A DNA stretch of 64,000 bases from contig NC_133910.1 in the NCBI RefSeq assembly GCF_964199755.1, positions 7,710,501-7,774,500 of the forward strand, given 5' to 3'. Shown in pieces: positions 1-11,771 of the stretch. The position numbers and the translations under genes were made by a program. The stretch comes from Larus michahellis. Lineage: Eukaryota; Chordata; Aves; Charadriiformes; Laridae. The notes under the pieces were generated by a model. That model worked only from the letters and a program-made list of their open reading frames with translations, was not told where the DNA came from and searched no databases. Position 1 is the first letter of the stretch. Every line of letters starts with the position of its first letter.

Positions 1-305
1 AAGCCCCACAGCACTTGGCCAAAGTGACAGTCCCTGCTACCAACTGAATTGGGAGGACCCACTCCAGAGAATCAGGAAAGGAATTGGCCTTGTCCTGGGG
101 TACTTCCCCCAGCGTCTGTCATGCAGAGGAACGTGCCTTGGTGCAAAAGGGAGCAGCAGAGCACAGGAGGGAGCCTGCAGGCCAAGTCTTGCACTTTTAT
201 CTAGAATTTCTGCCTGGGAGAACACCAAGACCACAGTGCAGCTCTGCTGCCTGCACCAGGCCTCCCTCGGGGCTCTGAGTGGGACAAAGCAGAGACAACA
301 CAAAC

Positions 306-3300
306 CTGAAGGAGGGGAGAGTGGCCTGGTCCACGGAGCTGCCCCGCTCTGAGGTCCCAATAGAGAGATCGTAGCCTTCCTTGAATGGGCACTCTGAAAA
401 GACAGCACCTGGGAACAAACACAACGTGGGGTTACTCACGTGGTGCCCTCGCCCGTGCGGTGTGCCTTCTGGACAGGCTGAAACACTCCACAGGTAAGTG
501 TCAGCAGCAGAAGGAATTGCTTTTCGGTGCAGGGGACAAGAATGATTCCTCTTTCCTACATAATTCCCTTGCTGCAGGAGTCTCTGGCACCCATCCGAAC
601 TGCAACACCGTCTCCTCAAAGCTCAAACAGGTGCCAGGAGCCACTCCTTGACTAATATCTTAGGATTTTCCTAGGAGGACAAATCAATCGGAAAACAGGA
701 AAAAGATTTTGCAGAGCTTAAGCATAAATATCACTGCTGGCTTTGATGTGAATAAGCGGGAGGTAGTTATGGAAATGGAGATGTACTGGCTGGAGTTGGA
801 GAGCACCAACTCATCTCCTGCTACAACATGGACATTTGGCACAAGGGTGAGTGGCAGTACAGGGCAGAGTACTGGTGGGTGACTGAGGTGATTCACACCC
901 CTAGCTTTAATCCTTCAATTTGACTGCTGCATGGCTGCTAGCTGCACGTGTAAGCTGCCTTTGAGACAGAAGAGATTTCTAAGACAGAGAAGTTAATGTA
1001 CACTGCAGATGTGCAGTCAGTAGGCCTGAAATTGGTGTGGAAGCCCAGGCAGAGCCATGGCAAAATGCAGAGAACCCCTGCAAATACTTACTGAGGCAGG
1101 AGGCGAGGCGGACGCTGTAACCCCAGTACAAGCCTGAGACTGTCCGAGGGTGGTGTGAGGACACCACAACACCTTTCCGCACTTTAGCTTCTGAAAGGGA
1201 AGCAAAGAGATTAATAACCCCTGGGATCTCCCAGGGAGAGCTGGATTTGACCAGCCACATACAGCAGTTTCTCCTGGGTCAGGGCACTGACTTGGTCTAC
1301 AACCAAGAACCTCCCTTTTGAACGCATTCTGGAAAGCACGCAAGTATGTTTGGGCTGTTTATTGTTGGTCAAAGAGCTGGTAGTTCTTTCCAGTTAACTA
1401 GGGAGGTATGGTAAGGCTGTTATTAAAATTGTGTGCGGAGTGAAGGGTTGGGTATGAGATGTTGGGTACTTTCAAACCTTAGCAATCTGAAGGCCTGTTA
1501 TATGGAAGGACCAGCTCCTGCAGGACTGGTTTCCTGATGCTAACAGAGCAGTGCATTACCTGGCTTCTGGGGTTCCTCCAGGCGCACAGTGACTCGCAGA
1601 CCGGCGTTCAGCTGTTTGTCAATCTGCACCTCCTGCAGTGAAAGTCACCATCAGCATCAGACGTTCTGGAAGTACTGGGGAAGGAGGGGAACCCTCTGAG
1701 GAAGCGGGGGTCTGTTCTGGCCTGGAGCTGGAATGAGGAGCTCTGTGCTCCCGTGTGGTGCGTACAGTGCAGAGCAGGCTCAGGGTGGCTCAGGTCAGCA
1801 GTCTGAGACTTATTTTGCTGCTCAAAGGTTCAACTCCCGCAGCAAAGCAGTGATGTGCTGCAATGGGCAGGCCCACTAGGACTCAGGAAGCTACAACCAT
1901 TAACGAGCCAAAAGGGACAAGGTATCAACAGCAGTAAACCCCATGCCAGCCCGTTATGGCCTTCAGAAACCCTGCAGTACCCACCCTGCCTGCTTCAAAT
2001 CCACCAGAGGAAACCGTTTTGGGATCTGTGGATAACAGACATACCTTCCTCATCCCGCAGTTAACAAAAGAGCCTCTGCCTGGCTTAGTTGGCCGGTCCA
2101 ACACTACGCCTTCTCGGTACTCTGAATCCTCATCCACCCGCATGTGGTGAGGGCTGTCCAGGGGGTTGAGGAGCCCTAGAAGAGCATAGAGGAAAGCAAC
2201 CGCTAAGGAGAGGACGCAAACTGTGGGAACATGGGTGTAAGTACAACTGCTCTGCTGCCCTCCCTATCTGGTCCAGTACACCATAGCACAGCACCTCACC
2301 TGCACTTTGAAGTGGAGAAAAGTTACTCCATTCCATGCACATTCCATGCAAAACAAGAGCCAGAGCTCAGGAAGGGCGGGGTGGGGCGTGGGGAGCCAAC
2401 AGCTTGGGACAGAGACAACTGAATTATTACCTGCAAACTGCAGATCCTCATGTTTTGGAAAAAAGGATTTCCTCAAGTACCTGTTATTAGAGAAGGTTGA
2501 AATGTGAAAACAGTTGTTCCTATAGAATCCAAGTCTCAATTCTATCCCCATATTGAATCAAAGGCGCTCCTCCAAGTCCCTGATCTACCTCTAATGTAGC
2601 ATGCCGGTTGTATCCTGCATTCACTGTTGTTCTTTCAGTTAAACTGCTGAACCAGACATGAAACATAATCTACATAATCGTGCAACATAAACAGAGTTTG
2701 GCTCCTGTTCCTGTAGCCTCTGGCATGTGATACCCATGGTGGTCAGTTCTGATGCATGGTCTGACCACGGTGGACTTACTGAGGGCACTCCAAGTACTGC
2801 AGGATCCGAGCCAGCTGCACGCAAGCCTTGCCTTTCCTCCCAATTCCTTCGAAGTCCCCCTCCACAGTCCTGAAAGAGAAAGAAAGCAGTTTGTGAACTC
2901 AGCGTGAGACTGCGCACCCCCAAACGGCCAAGTCTCCAGCAGACCAAGCCTTGCTCCTTTATCTGAAAACAGCAGCAGCCCTCTGCTTACACCGCCAAGC
3001 AATAAATGGGCCACATTATAGAAGGGCTACTCCAGACATAGAGACTGTTAACAAATCATACTTGGAACTCTCTCTGTAAGGCAAGTATCTTTTTTTAGTT
3101 TTGTTTTTGATCTTTGTGTATTGACACAACCAATGCTACAGCATTGCACGGCCTGGACAATTAACACAGATGCAGGTCCAGGCTGAAAAGCTGAAGGATG
3201 GGAATTCCTCTTCTGTAAAGATATAGGGATGCCCTGTCCCTTCACGGCAAGATTTAAGAGTACAGGAGAACCTGACCTCCTGCTGCTTTGTCACCCCCAT

Positions 3301-4500
3301 GCTGGGATAAATGATCCTAGTTACCAGGGCAGTTAAGTCAACATCTTTGCCCAGTGGTATAGGGGTCCCTGTAATCCTGGCATTTGAGCGAGGTTCTAAT
3401 ATTTGCTCAATGTACGCAGTTCTTTGCTAGCCTTAGCATAATAAAAGACGGAAGAAACAGAAACTAGAGAGGAAACACTTTCTGCAGAGCAAGATGTCTC
3501 CTCCTTACTTTACATCTTCTCCATGCTCGTCAAACACTATGATCTCATCCACGCAGAAGATGGCACAGGCCCGAGCAATCTGTCCAGCGAGGTACGTCCG
3601 CAGCTCCAGTGACTGAGCGTTGTTCAAGATGGAGCCTGGCAGGGCCACACTCAGCGTGTAGTGACGCCCTGGGGAAGGGAGTGCGATCAGAAGAGGGCCA
3701 CAGTGACAGCTGCACGTACAGCGGTTTATTTACTACGTCAACTGCAGCTGTGGCGGGGGAAAAAAGCAACCTGTATTTCTTAGATTTTTAACCACAGGTT
3801 TTGTCTTAAATAAAGGTCTCATGGAGTGCTCGCTGCATTGTTTTCACGCCTGTTATTCATGTGGATTGATCTATAGCAGATCGATGAAGCTGAGCGTCAC
3901 CTTTCCTATCGATACATAAAACTGCCTGACTGTTAATGACCAAGTTGTTCCGGCTCTTTCAGCCCAGGCCTCCCCATCCAGCCACAGCGGCATCACCTTT
4001 GTCTTCCTTCTGCTCCTCCTGCTTCTCAGCTTGTTTTTCTGCCAGCTCCCGCATCCGCTGTTTTTCCAGTTTCTTCAGTAGCTTCATTTCCTTCCATTTT
4101 TTCTTCTCCGCTTTCCCTGGAACGCACAACAGCATCTGGCTTGAAACAACGAGCCGTGACGGCTCAGAGCAGGGCGGGGGGGCAGTACCAGGGCCCGGAG
4201 ACCGCGGTGCGGAGCACGGAGCGCTCGGGGACGGCTCCTCCCGGTCCGAGGGCCCCGCCGGGCGCCCCCGCGGCTGCGGCCCGGTCCGCCTGCCCGCCCC
4301 CAGCCCCCGCGGCGGGCCCGGCCTTACTCTCCTGCTTCCAGCGCCGCCAGTCCACCTTCCTCTCCTCAACCTGCGGGAGACAGCGACCGTTACCGCCGGG
4401 ATTCCTTCAGGGGCCGCCCCCGGTAACGGCCGAGCGACAACCCCCCCCACACACACACCTGCACCCCCTTGAGCCGCTTGGCCGCGCCGCCGTCCGCCAT
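306..4500 (-). CDS. SPOUT1: SPOUT1 (CENP-32/C9orf114), SPOUT-fold RNA methyltransferase, 3' end off the window
   Basis: Ten coding exons in transcript order: 4459-4500, 4328-4370, 3997-4116, 3509-3668, 2780-2869, 2431-2480, 2045-2175, 1560-1632, 1092-1181, 306-408. All have AG/GT borders and the frame runs through every junction, giving 300 codons plus 2 nt. The start is MADGGAAKRLKG. A highly charged Lys/Glu helix (about residues 30-68) precedes the SPOUT domain, seen as HYTLSVALPGSILNNAQ, ARACAIFCVDEIIVFDEHGE, FFPKHEDLQFAG, GSFVNCGM, SGLYWGYSVRLASCLS and GYDLSIGTSERGS. The family fold is a trefoil-knot SAM-dependent RNA methyltransferase; the human protein is also known as a spindle/centrosome-associated factor. 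The human protein is about 376 aa, so roughly 75 C-terminal residues should lie left of base 1; positions 1-305 look like the following intron. Identification is firm; enzymatic role is from the family. Confidence 0.95.
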
Positions 4501-4620
4501 CTTCCGCGTGCGCTCCCCGGCCCGCCCCTCCGCGGTGGGGATTGGCGGAGGCCGGCGTCACGTGAGCCAATGGCCAGGCAGGGGGGCGGGGGCTAGTGTT
4601 TAAGTCACCAGTGCGGGATG
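4130..4620 (-). promoter_or_regulatory. SPOUT1: SPOUT1 CpG-island promoter with YY1-like box over the ATG
   Basis: This stretch is very GC- and CpG-rich compared with its flanks and covers exons 1-2 and the start of SPOUT1. On the minus strand the start codon (4500-4498) is embedded in AAGATGGCGGAC at 4503-4492, which matches the YY1 consensus AAGATGGCGGC except at its last base. No TATA box is evident. The exact transcription start is not determined. Confidence 0.7.
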
Positions 4621-4670
4621 TCAAGCTAAGCAGGGGTTGCTTCGTTCTGCAGGGGAATGGGTGACCTAGG

Positions 4671-4812
4671 GGGAGCCGTGTGGGAGCCGTGTGGGAGCCG
4701 TGTGGGAGCCGTGTGGGAGCCGTGTGGGAGCCGTGTGGGAGCCGTGTGGGAGCCGTGTGGGAGCCGTGTGGGAGCCGTGTGGGAGCCGTGTGGGAGCCGT
4801 GTGGGAGCCGTG
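4671..4812. repeat. 11-bp minisatellite, about 13 copies
   Basis: The unit GGGAGCCGTGT is repeated head to tail without visible interruption from 4671; the thirteenth copy begins at 4803 and breaks after GGGAGCCGTG. Because 11 is not a multiple of 3, all three frames read the same 11-residue peptide, which explains several overlapping open frames here on both strands that should not be annotated as genes. It lies 171 bp upstream of the SPOUT1 ATG, between that promoter and the probable KYAT1 poly(A) site. Confidence 0.97.
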
Positions 4813-6367
4813 GCGCAGCTCGGCCTCTCCACAAGTGCTGGGTGAACGGTGGAGGATGGGGAGATGCACCCTGCCCCTTGCAGGGTGTGTCGTGGCTTAG
4901 AGCAAGAGCCCACACACGTGGAGATGTTGCAAGTAATCTTTATTCCTATAATCTAATCTCACAGTCGTTTATCTGTTTCGGTGATCGCAGCTCTCCTAGC
5001 ACTTGGCACGTATGTGGGTGCAAAATGGCCTTCAGCAGCACCCTCGCCCACCCAGGCTGTGCAGGCAGGTGAGATGGGACGCATCTCGCCTCACGGGCGA
5101 AGGCAGGAGGTGGGTGTCTGCCTCCCCCCTCGCTCCGGGGGTCGGCGCAGCTCTGGCTCCGCAGGGATCGGTACCACACGCTGCAGCCCCACACAGAAAA
5201 CCTACAGAGCTGCTACCCACCGGCCTGGGTGGGGTGAGCAGCCACCGCTGCGGGACTGTGCAGGTGCTGCATGCGTGAGGGCAGCTCTCCAGGAGAGCTA
5301 CATCAGCCCTGTAATCATTAGACATTTATTCTTCAATAATTGCAGTAATTCGTCTTTAATAATTTAACCGCCACAAATACTTATCGTACAGTCTGTTGTG
5401 CGTAACCCCTGTGTGATTGATGATGCTGGTTTACATTCTTATCCAGGTGGAAATCGAAAATGGTGCAAGAATTACCTTTCAAAACGCTGCTTGTGTTACC
5501 CCACCACCCATCAGCGCAGCAGGTGGGAGGCTGCGGGGGCCACCAATGGCAGGAGCAGCCTGAAGCTGCCATGCCCTTCCTCCCCATCCACTGCGAGCGC
5601 TTGTCAAGGGCCTTAAGGTTTTGCTTTGCAGCCTGGGCGACGCTGCCAGGCCCTGACAAAGTGCCAGGGCTGATCTGGGGGAAGGTTCGGCAATAACTGG
5701 GCTATTTATCAAAGCCCATTTCCTTGGGGGAGCCAGTAACCGATTCTGCGGTTGCTTTCCCCAGAGATGCACAGGAAAAAAAAACCCAGCAGAAAAACTG
5801 TTAATTATGGGAAACAGCATTTCACTGCGTTTAAAAATTTCAGGACTATAGGAATCAACCTACTGACGGGTGGTGATGCTGCGCAGTCCCGTGAGAACAT
5901 GAGTGCTGGTGGAAACGCTATCCTATGCATTGGGGTACACAAGTGGGTATGTGGAGCAAGCGAAGCCACACTAAACCCCCATCGTGGCCTTAAAGGTAGG
6001 TCCTGAAACACCTTTTCAGAATTTGGTGGTGGAAAAGACCCCAGGAGCCATCCTTACCTTGTGTCTTGCTGGATGCACCTCAGAACTGATTATCAAAGTC
6101 TTTAAACATAATAAGAAGAAACACTGAATACTGTCAGTGCATGGGAAGACTCCCTTTTTGCAATGAGCAGTGCAACGACTTCACAGTGACAGACGGTGTC
6201 TCCCAGACCCTGAGCCTGGCAAACCTCTTACCCATTTATCCGACAGAAAATGTGGTTGAAAGCACAAAAATAAGGACTTATCAAAGTTTGTAGCCAAACA
6301 AAGGAAGAGGAGGAAGAGCAGTCATGGCAGGTGAGGACCAAGAAGAGTGGTTTTGTCTCCAGTGTGC
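4813..6367 (-). other. Probable KYAT1 3' UTR and SPOUT1-KYAT1 intergenic spacer
   Basis: There is no supportable coding exon here. On the minus strand, downstream of the KYAT1 stop codon, two poly(A) signals are seen: AATAAA at 5329-5324 and AATAAA at 4944-4939. The second is followed within about 30 nt by a GT-rich stretch (GTGTGTGGG), the usual downstream element, so a 3' UTR of about 1.4 kb ending near 4925 is plausible. Short open frames here do not resemble known proteins. Confidence 0.4.
4939..4944 (-). terminator. Candidate KYAT1 polyadenylation signal AATAAA
   Basis: Minus-strand AATAAAGATTACTTGC is followed by a GT-rich element around 4921-4910. It is the best-formed cleavage signal between the KYAT1 stop (6368) and the SPOUT1 promoter. 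No transcript evidence is available. Confidence 0.45.
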
Positions 6368-9300
6368 TCAGGGACTGGTTTTCTCCTGTTTCCATTTTTG
6401 CAAAATGTCATTTGCTGCCTTCAGTGTAGCTTCCTCCTAAACAAATATTGCAGGTTCAGTCAGTGGCTTCCAGCCAAATCCCCTTTCCCTTCACTGCAGT
6501 CATCGTTTATATAAAATCCTGTTCTCATTCTGGAACATGGCGAATGCCCTGTGTTCAGGCAGGCATAGCCACTGGGCGGTTCAGCACGTACCCAGAGGAC
6601 TCCCTGCCTTGACCAAGAATGTGGGATGCTGATGGGACAAAGCTGGGAATGGCACCAGCACACCTCCTGCCCCCAGCTCGGCTTGCATGTCTGGAGGAAG
6701 GGGTTGAATCATCTGTGATGCCATGCTCAGGCTCTAATGCCCGAGGCGCTCTGCATTTCTTCTTAGCATTTGTCTCATTAGACCATCCCTGATGACTGCC
6801 CTCAACCTCCCCGTCCTTCGTGCTGCCACACATCTCACCTTTGCGAAGCAGAACCGGATGAAATGGTTGTAGTTGTTCTTGTGGGCCCCAGAGTAGAAAG
6901 CGGAGAGCGGGATGGCAGCAAGTCCCTAGGAAGGGGAAACAGGTGGAGCTGAGGTTACTCTTTCGGGGCTGGCATGAAGCCATCCACTTATTGCTCACGA
7001 GTCTCACGGATGGGCTTGTAGATGCCCTTGGTGCCCTGTCTGCTCACTCTGCTTGAGTTCAGGCTACCAGGGTTGGGGCCAACTGCTGACAGACACCCCG
7101 GGCGCTCCCCAGAGGAGCTGCCAGACCCGGTGGTGGTGGTGTGCTGCCAGCTCCCGTGAGCGCAGCCAGCAGGGAGGACACAAAACCACTCAGGGCAGAC
7201 TCAGCAGAAAGAGCCAGGTGCGTTTACCTTATTCTTGACCATCCACTTTGCAAATCTGGAGTCGTACGGCTCATCAGAGTCGGGGACATCAGGGACGTCG
7301 GATTCTGCAGGAGAAGCACAGCAGCGCGGAGGTGGGGGCCGCTGCCGGGTGCCTCAGCCAAGCCCCAAACCCACGGGGTTCTCTGGGAGCTTGGATGGGG
7401 AACACACTATTGTCCGTCCCTGCTTTGGTGGTGGTTTATGCAGGTTCCTGTCCCTGCTAGTGGTACCACTCTGAGCTGGTCTCCCACACTCAGCCCTGCC
7501 TGCGCAAAACCGCAGCTGCGTGACTCACTGAACTTGGAGATGTCTGCCACCAAGAAGTAGGTGCCCTCGGGGATGATGGGTTTCATCCCCACAGCATCCA
7601 GGCTCTGGACCAGCCAGTCTCGCTTCTGCTGCAGCTCCTTGGGCAGTTGGACAAAGTAGCTGTCTGGTTTCCCATAGAGCTCGAGCTCCCTCTGGAAACC
7701 CTGAGCCACGGCTTCCTGCAAGGAGAGAGGTGCCCGGTGGGGAGATGGTAAAGGCTTGCTTAAGAACCAGAGTGTTCGCTCTGATGCAGTTCACAGGTGA
7801 GTAGGGAGCAGGGGTGATTTCTCGCTGCACCAAGCTGAGCTCTCTGCCTCCAGCCCCTCCAAATGGCCAAATAGATTTGTCTGTGCAAAATAAGGAGCAC
7901 AGCTCAGGCAGGCTGGACTCTCCCTTCCTCCCAGGCATGGGGTGACCGCAGGGAGAGGGGAAGGAGCCTCTCCAGGGCACTATGCCTCACCCTGTCTGTG
8001 CCTTTCGGGGCAGCCGTGGGCAGAAGGACCTTCTCTCGCCCCTGCTTCAGGGGTTTGTTTGGGAATTGTGGGGACAGTTGCAGGGAGCTGCCTTACCTGG
8101 GCAATGGTGGCACAGTGGTACACTGAGTTTTGGTGCACGGTACGGAGGTGCTGCAGCAGCCGGTTGGGTCCCACGGTCCAGCCCACCTGTGTTCAGGAGA
8201 GGAGGAGGAAGGTGGTAAATTTCTGTGTGCCTGCTTGGGCTCCCCTTTGTTTGTCTGTGCTGGCTTCATTGTATTTCCAGACAGAGCTATTGTAAAGCAG
8301 CTTTGGTACTTTCAGACCCTGAGGTTCAAAGCTGAGTGTGCGGCAGCAGTGTCCCCAGCGCCATGGGACCCGTGCCCTGGAGCAAAGGGACGGGGACGGG
8401 GAGAACATGAGATGCCACACAGGAGAATTCACCTTCCATCCAGTGGCACTGAAAGTTTTTCCAGCACTCCCAATGATCACCGTGCGGTCCCACATCCCTC
8501 GCAAGCTGGCTGGCAACGAAACAAGAGAGAAACGCTGATGGCAGAGCTCAGTGTGCTTGCTCCTGGGCTGCATTAATAACATGTTGGGAGCTCTTTGCCC
8601 AGCATAACCCATGGTGGCCTCTTGTGTTCACAGCACATCTTTCACCTGGATGAGCCTCAAGGCACATCCCAAGCAGGCAGCCAGGTTTCTCAAGAACATC
8701 TCTTTGTAATTAAGCGTTTTCATACGAATGTATCCAGCCCGGAGGGTCCCAGAGGTGCCAAGCGCCATCACCTTGCAACAAGGTGATTGCATGTTACTGC
8801 AACAGGAAGAGCAGACCTCTAAAATCATGTTGAAATGGATGTCCTAAAACTAGAGACACCAGAAAACTCTGGTTTTATAAAGCGTGGGGAAAAAATACAG
8901 TTCCTCTGGAGCCAAGGGCTCTTTGCTCTGGATCTCTCACTGTGAAGCCAACTCTCTGTTTCCTCTGACTGGCTCTGGAAGTCAGGGCTCCAGTTTAAGA
9001 CCTGATTTGGAGGCTGAGGCTGAAGTGCAGCAAAATACCTCTAATGGGGATATGTGCTTGGTAGAGCTGCGCGTGCGAGCAGCCCATGTAATTTCCAGGG
9101 GACCCCAGTTAAAACACCATTTCCTTCCCTGAAGATGCTGTACCCAGAGAAGACACCCAAGCTCAGCCAAGCCATTCTCTGTACCGATGCGGATGTGCTC
9201 CTTCCCATCGTAGACCAGCCACTCGTACACTTCATCGCTGAGGCACAGGACGTCATGCTTCACACACAGGTCTGCAATGAGCTCCAGCTCCTCTCGGCTG

Positions 9301-11765
9301 AATACCTGCAGCAGGCAGGGAATGGAGCAGAGATGCTGCACCAGCATTTCTGACCCCCTGCCTGTCCCTGTCTCTCTGCAAAGGCTCCACGTCCTGCCAT
9401 CACCACCTCCCAAGCCAGGGTGGGCAGGAGCTGCCTGCAATGGTCTAGCAGGGCAAAGCCACTGCTGGCACCAAAGACCAGGCTTAAAAACGCCAGATGA
9501 GTGAGCGCAGCATGTGGTGCTGCCACAACACCCATTTCCCTTGTGTGCAAGGAAGATGGAGTCACTGCTACGCTGCAAATGTGGCTGGGTGAGCGGTAGC
9601 ACCCCAGCTGCTTTCAGGGCCAGCCAAAGCAAGGCCAGAGGTGTTACCTTGCCCAGAGGGTTGTTGGGTGAATTCAGGACGATGGCTTTTGTCCGTTCAC
9701 TGAATTTAGAAGCCAGTTCAGCTGGGTCCAGCTGCCAGTCTGCACTAGACATCAATTTGCCATCTTTTGGAGCTTTCTAGAGAGAACAGAGGGGAATCTC
9801 AGCTTGCTCTGCTACCTCTGCACTTCGCTTATCACTCACCTCTTGGCTATGACTCTCCCCTCCTCAATGGCTTTGCTCCAACCCACTCACCGGTCTCAGC
9901 GGGACAAACACGGGCATCCCACCAGCCATTTTCACCATCGGCTCATAGCAGTCAAAGAAGGGCTCAATGATTATCACCTGGAAGAAAGGGACATGTCAGC
10001 ACACTCCTGGCCCAGCTCAGACCTTCCCTGATGGGTGCAGAGAGCAATGGGAAGGACAGGAAATTTTAATCCTTGGATTACTGTCATGGAGAACACGCGC
10101 TGCCAGTGAGCAGTGTCAGGGAAAAACATCACTCAGGGCACAAAGGTTATTTTGCCTTATGCAGAAATAAGTCAGTACCTTGTAGCAGAGAATTTTTTTC
10201 CTTTGGAAGCTCAAATACTGGAGAATGGGGATAAAAACTTTTCTGCTTTACAAAAGGACTATGAAAACCTGCTCCTGGCAGACCCACAGCCAAGAAGGGC
10301 TCTGCCGGAGGAAGGCTGCCTGTGCAACAAGTCCAAATCTTGGGTTACCTCATCGCCTTCATCAACGAGAGCCTGGAAGCAGCAGAAGAGAGCCTGGTAT
10401 GCGCCCACAGTCACCATCACATTGGTCATAGGATCCAAGTCTCGTCCAAGCAGCTTCCCAAAAAACTGGGCTAGGATCTTCACCAGAGGTGGGTGGCCCT
10501 GTGGGGTGAGAGGAGAGGTGGGTGGGTTGCAGAAGCCTCCAAAAGCACAGATGAGCCCTCGGAAGGGGCCTGGGCAGCCAAGTGTCCTGTGACTGAGCGT
10601 GTGGGGCATCTTCCAGCCCAGCTGCTTCAAATGCCCTGGTAAAGCAGGGTGTTACAGCCCTGAGCATGGGGGGCCTGCATTGAGCCTGGACGTGTATTTT
10701 TCCCTGTTATTGCTGCCTGGTGGGCCCTGAAGCGGCCAAGGCTAACAGGGAATGAGGGGAGTATTGCTGAGGAGCAGGGCGTCTGTCCACGCACAAAGGC
10801 ACGGGTGTACTGGTGCAGCATGTGGTTCTCCCCGCTGAGGGCTCTCACGAATGACTCCTTCAGAAAGTCTGGTGGGGGGAAGTCAGGAAAGCCCTGGCCC
10901 AGGTTCACCTTGGAGTAGGTGGCAGCCAGTTTTACAAATTCCACCCTGGAGAGAAGAAAGGGAGAGAAAGAGAAGCATTTACAGAGGGTCTGGGCAGCGT
11001 GCTGGCACTGTCTCTGCTTGCCAGCATCCCTTTGGAAGTGAGTGAGGTTGGTGTCCCTCCTGCAGAGCCATCCTGCTGCTCGCAGGTGGACAGGACCAAG
11101 CATGGGTCATTTCAGACCTGTTTCAATCAAACCAAGGATGAGGCACTGGCGAGTGATTTTAATTTGTTTTTGAAAGAAACAGCCATTGTGCTGTCTGGTT
11201 GTGTGGTCACAGGTGAAGCCACACATCACTTCTGATCAGACCAAACCAGGCAGGAGAGGACTCACAGGTTTTCAAGCTCAAGTTCAAGCTCAAACCAGGG
11301 AACGGTATTTGCAGCATCCCTTCACCTGTCTCTCTGCTTGCAATGCCCTAGGTTGGGCTCGAAGCAGACACAGGGCTGAAGCCAGTGTGCTGTGACGACA
11401 TGGCTCAGATTTGGGTGCCGCTGGGATCATTCAGGTGGGTGGATCTGATGGAGTGCAATGCTCTACAAGGTGCCGCCACCTGCCTTCCCGCAGGATGGTG
11501 CAGGACACCTGGTAGGGCACAAAGTGTGAGCAGCAGGCACAGAGCTCAGCCAGGGTTAAGTCTCCTGGGACAAACCTGCCTTGATGTGCTTCTTGAGCAA
11601 ATGCAAAGCAGCTGAGGGAGACTGCTGTGTGGCTGCAATGGTTTCTATCTGGCGTTAGTCTGCTTAAAACCACATCTACCACCAGGGTAAACAAGATATT
11701 TTCTTAACTCACCAGATATTCTTATCTGTTCCCTCCAGCCTCCGAGCTTGCACTGGCCTTGACAT
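6368..11765 (-). CDS. KYAT1: KYAT1 (CCBL1), kynurenine aminotransferase 1 / cysteine-S-conjugate beta-lyase 1
   Basis: Twelve coding exons in transcript order: 11713-11765, 10795-10945, 10349-10498, 9891-9977, 9648-9776, 9185-9305, 8433-8509, 8097-8186, 7529-7715, 7228-7304, 6839-6925, 6368-6436. They total 1278 nt, 425 aa plus stop; human KYAT1 is 422 aa. This is a fold-type I PLP enzyme that transaminates kynurenine to kynurenate (and glutamine) and cleaves cysteine S-conjugates. Visible motifs: [14 protein letters not shown] (N-terminal substrate region), SPNNPLGK (cofactor Asn), [13 protein letters not shown] (Asp214 and Tyr217 contacts), [13 protein letters not shown] with Schiff-base Lys248, and FIRFCFAK with the carboxylate-binding Arg398. 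Start: the ATG lies six bases inside its exon and gives [18 protein letters not shown], collinear with the mammalian start. Any 5' non-coding exon was not located. All key residues are present, so the gene looks functional. Confidence 0.96.
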
Positions 11766-11771
11766 CTTTGC

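Noticed and set aside
3959-4915. 318-codon minus-strand frame and several 60-130-codon frames on both strands through the SPOUT1 start
   Set aside because: The amino-terminal part is translated minisatellite and GC-rich intron; only the part matching SPOUT1 exon 3 is real.
11270-11296. Short TTCAAGCTCAAG imperfect repeat
   Set aside because: Two copies of 12 bp in an intron; low-complexity coincidence.
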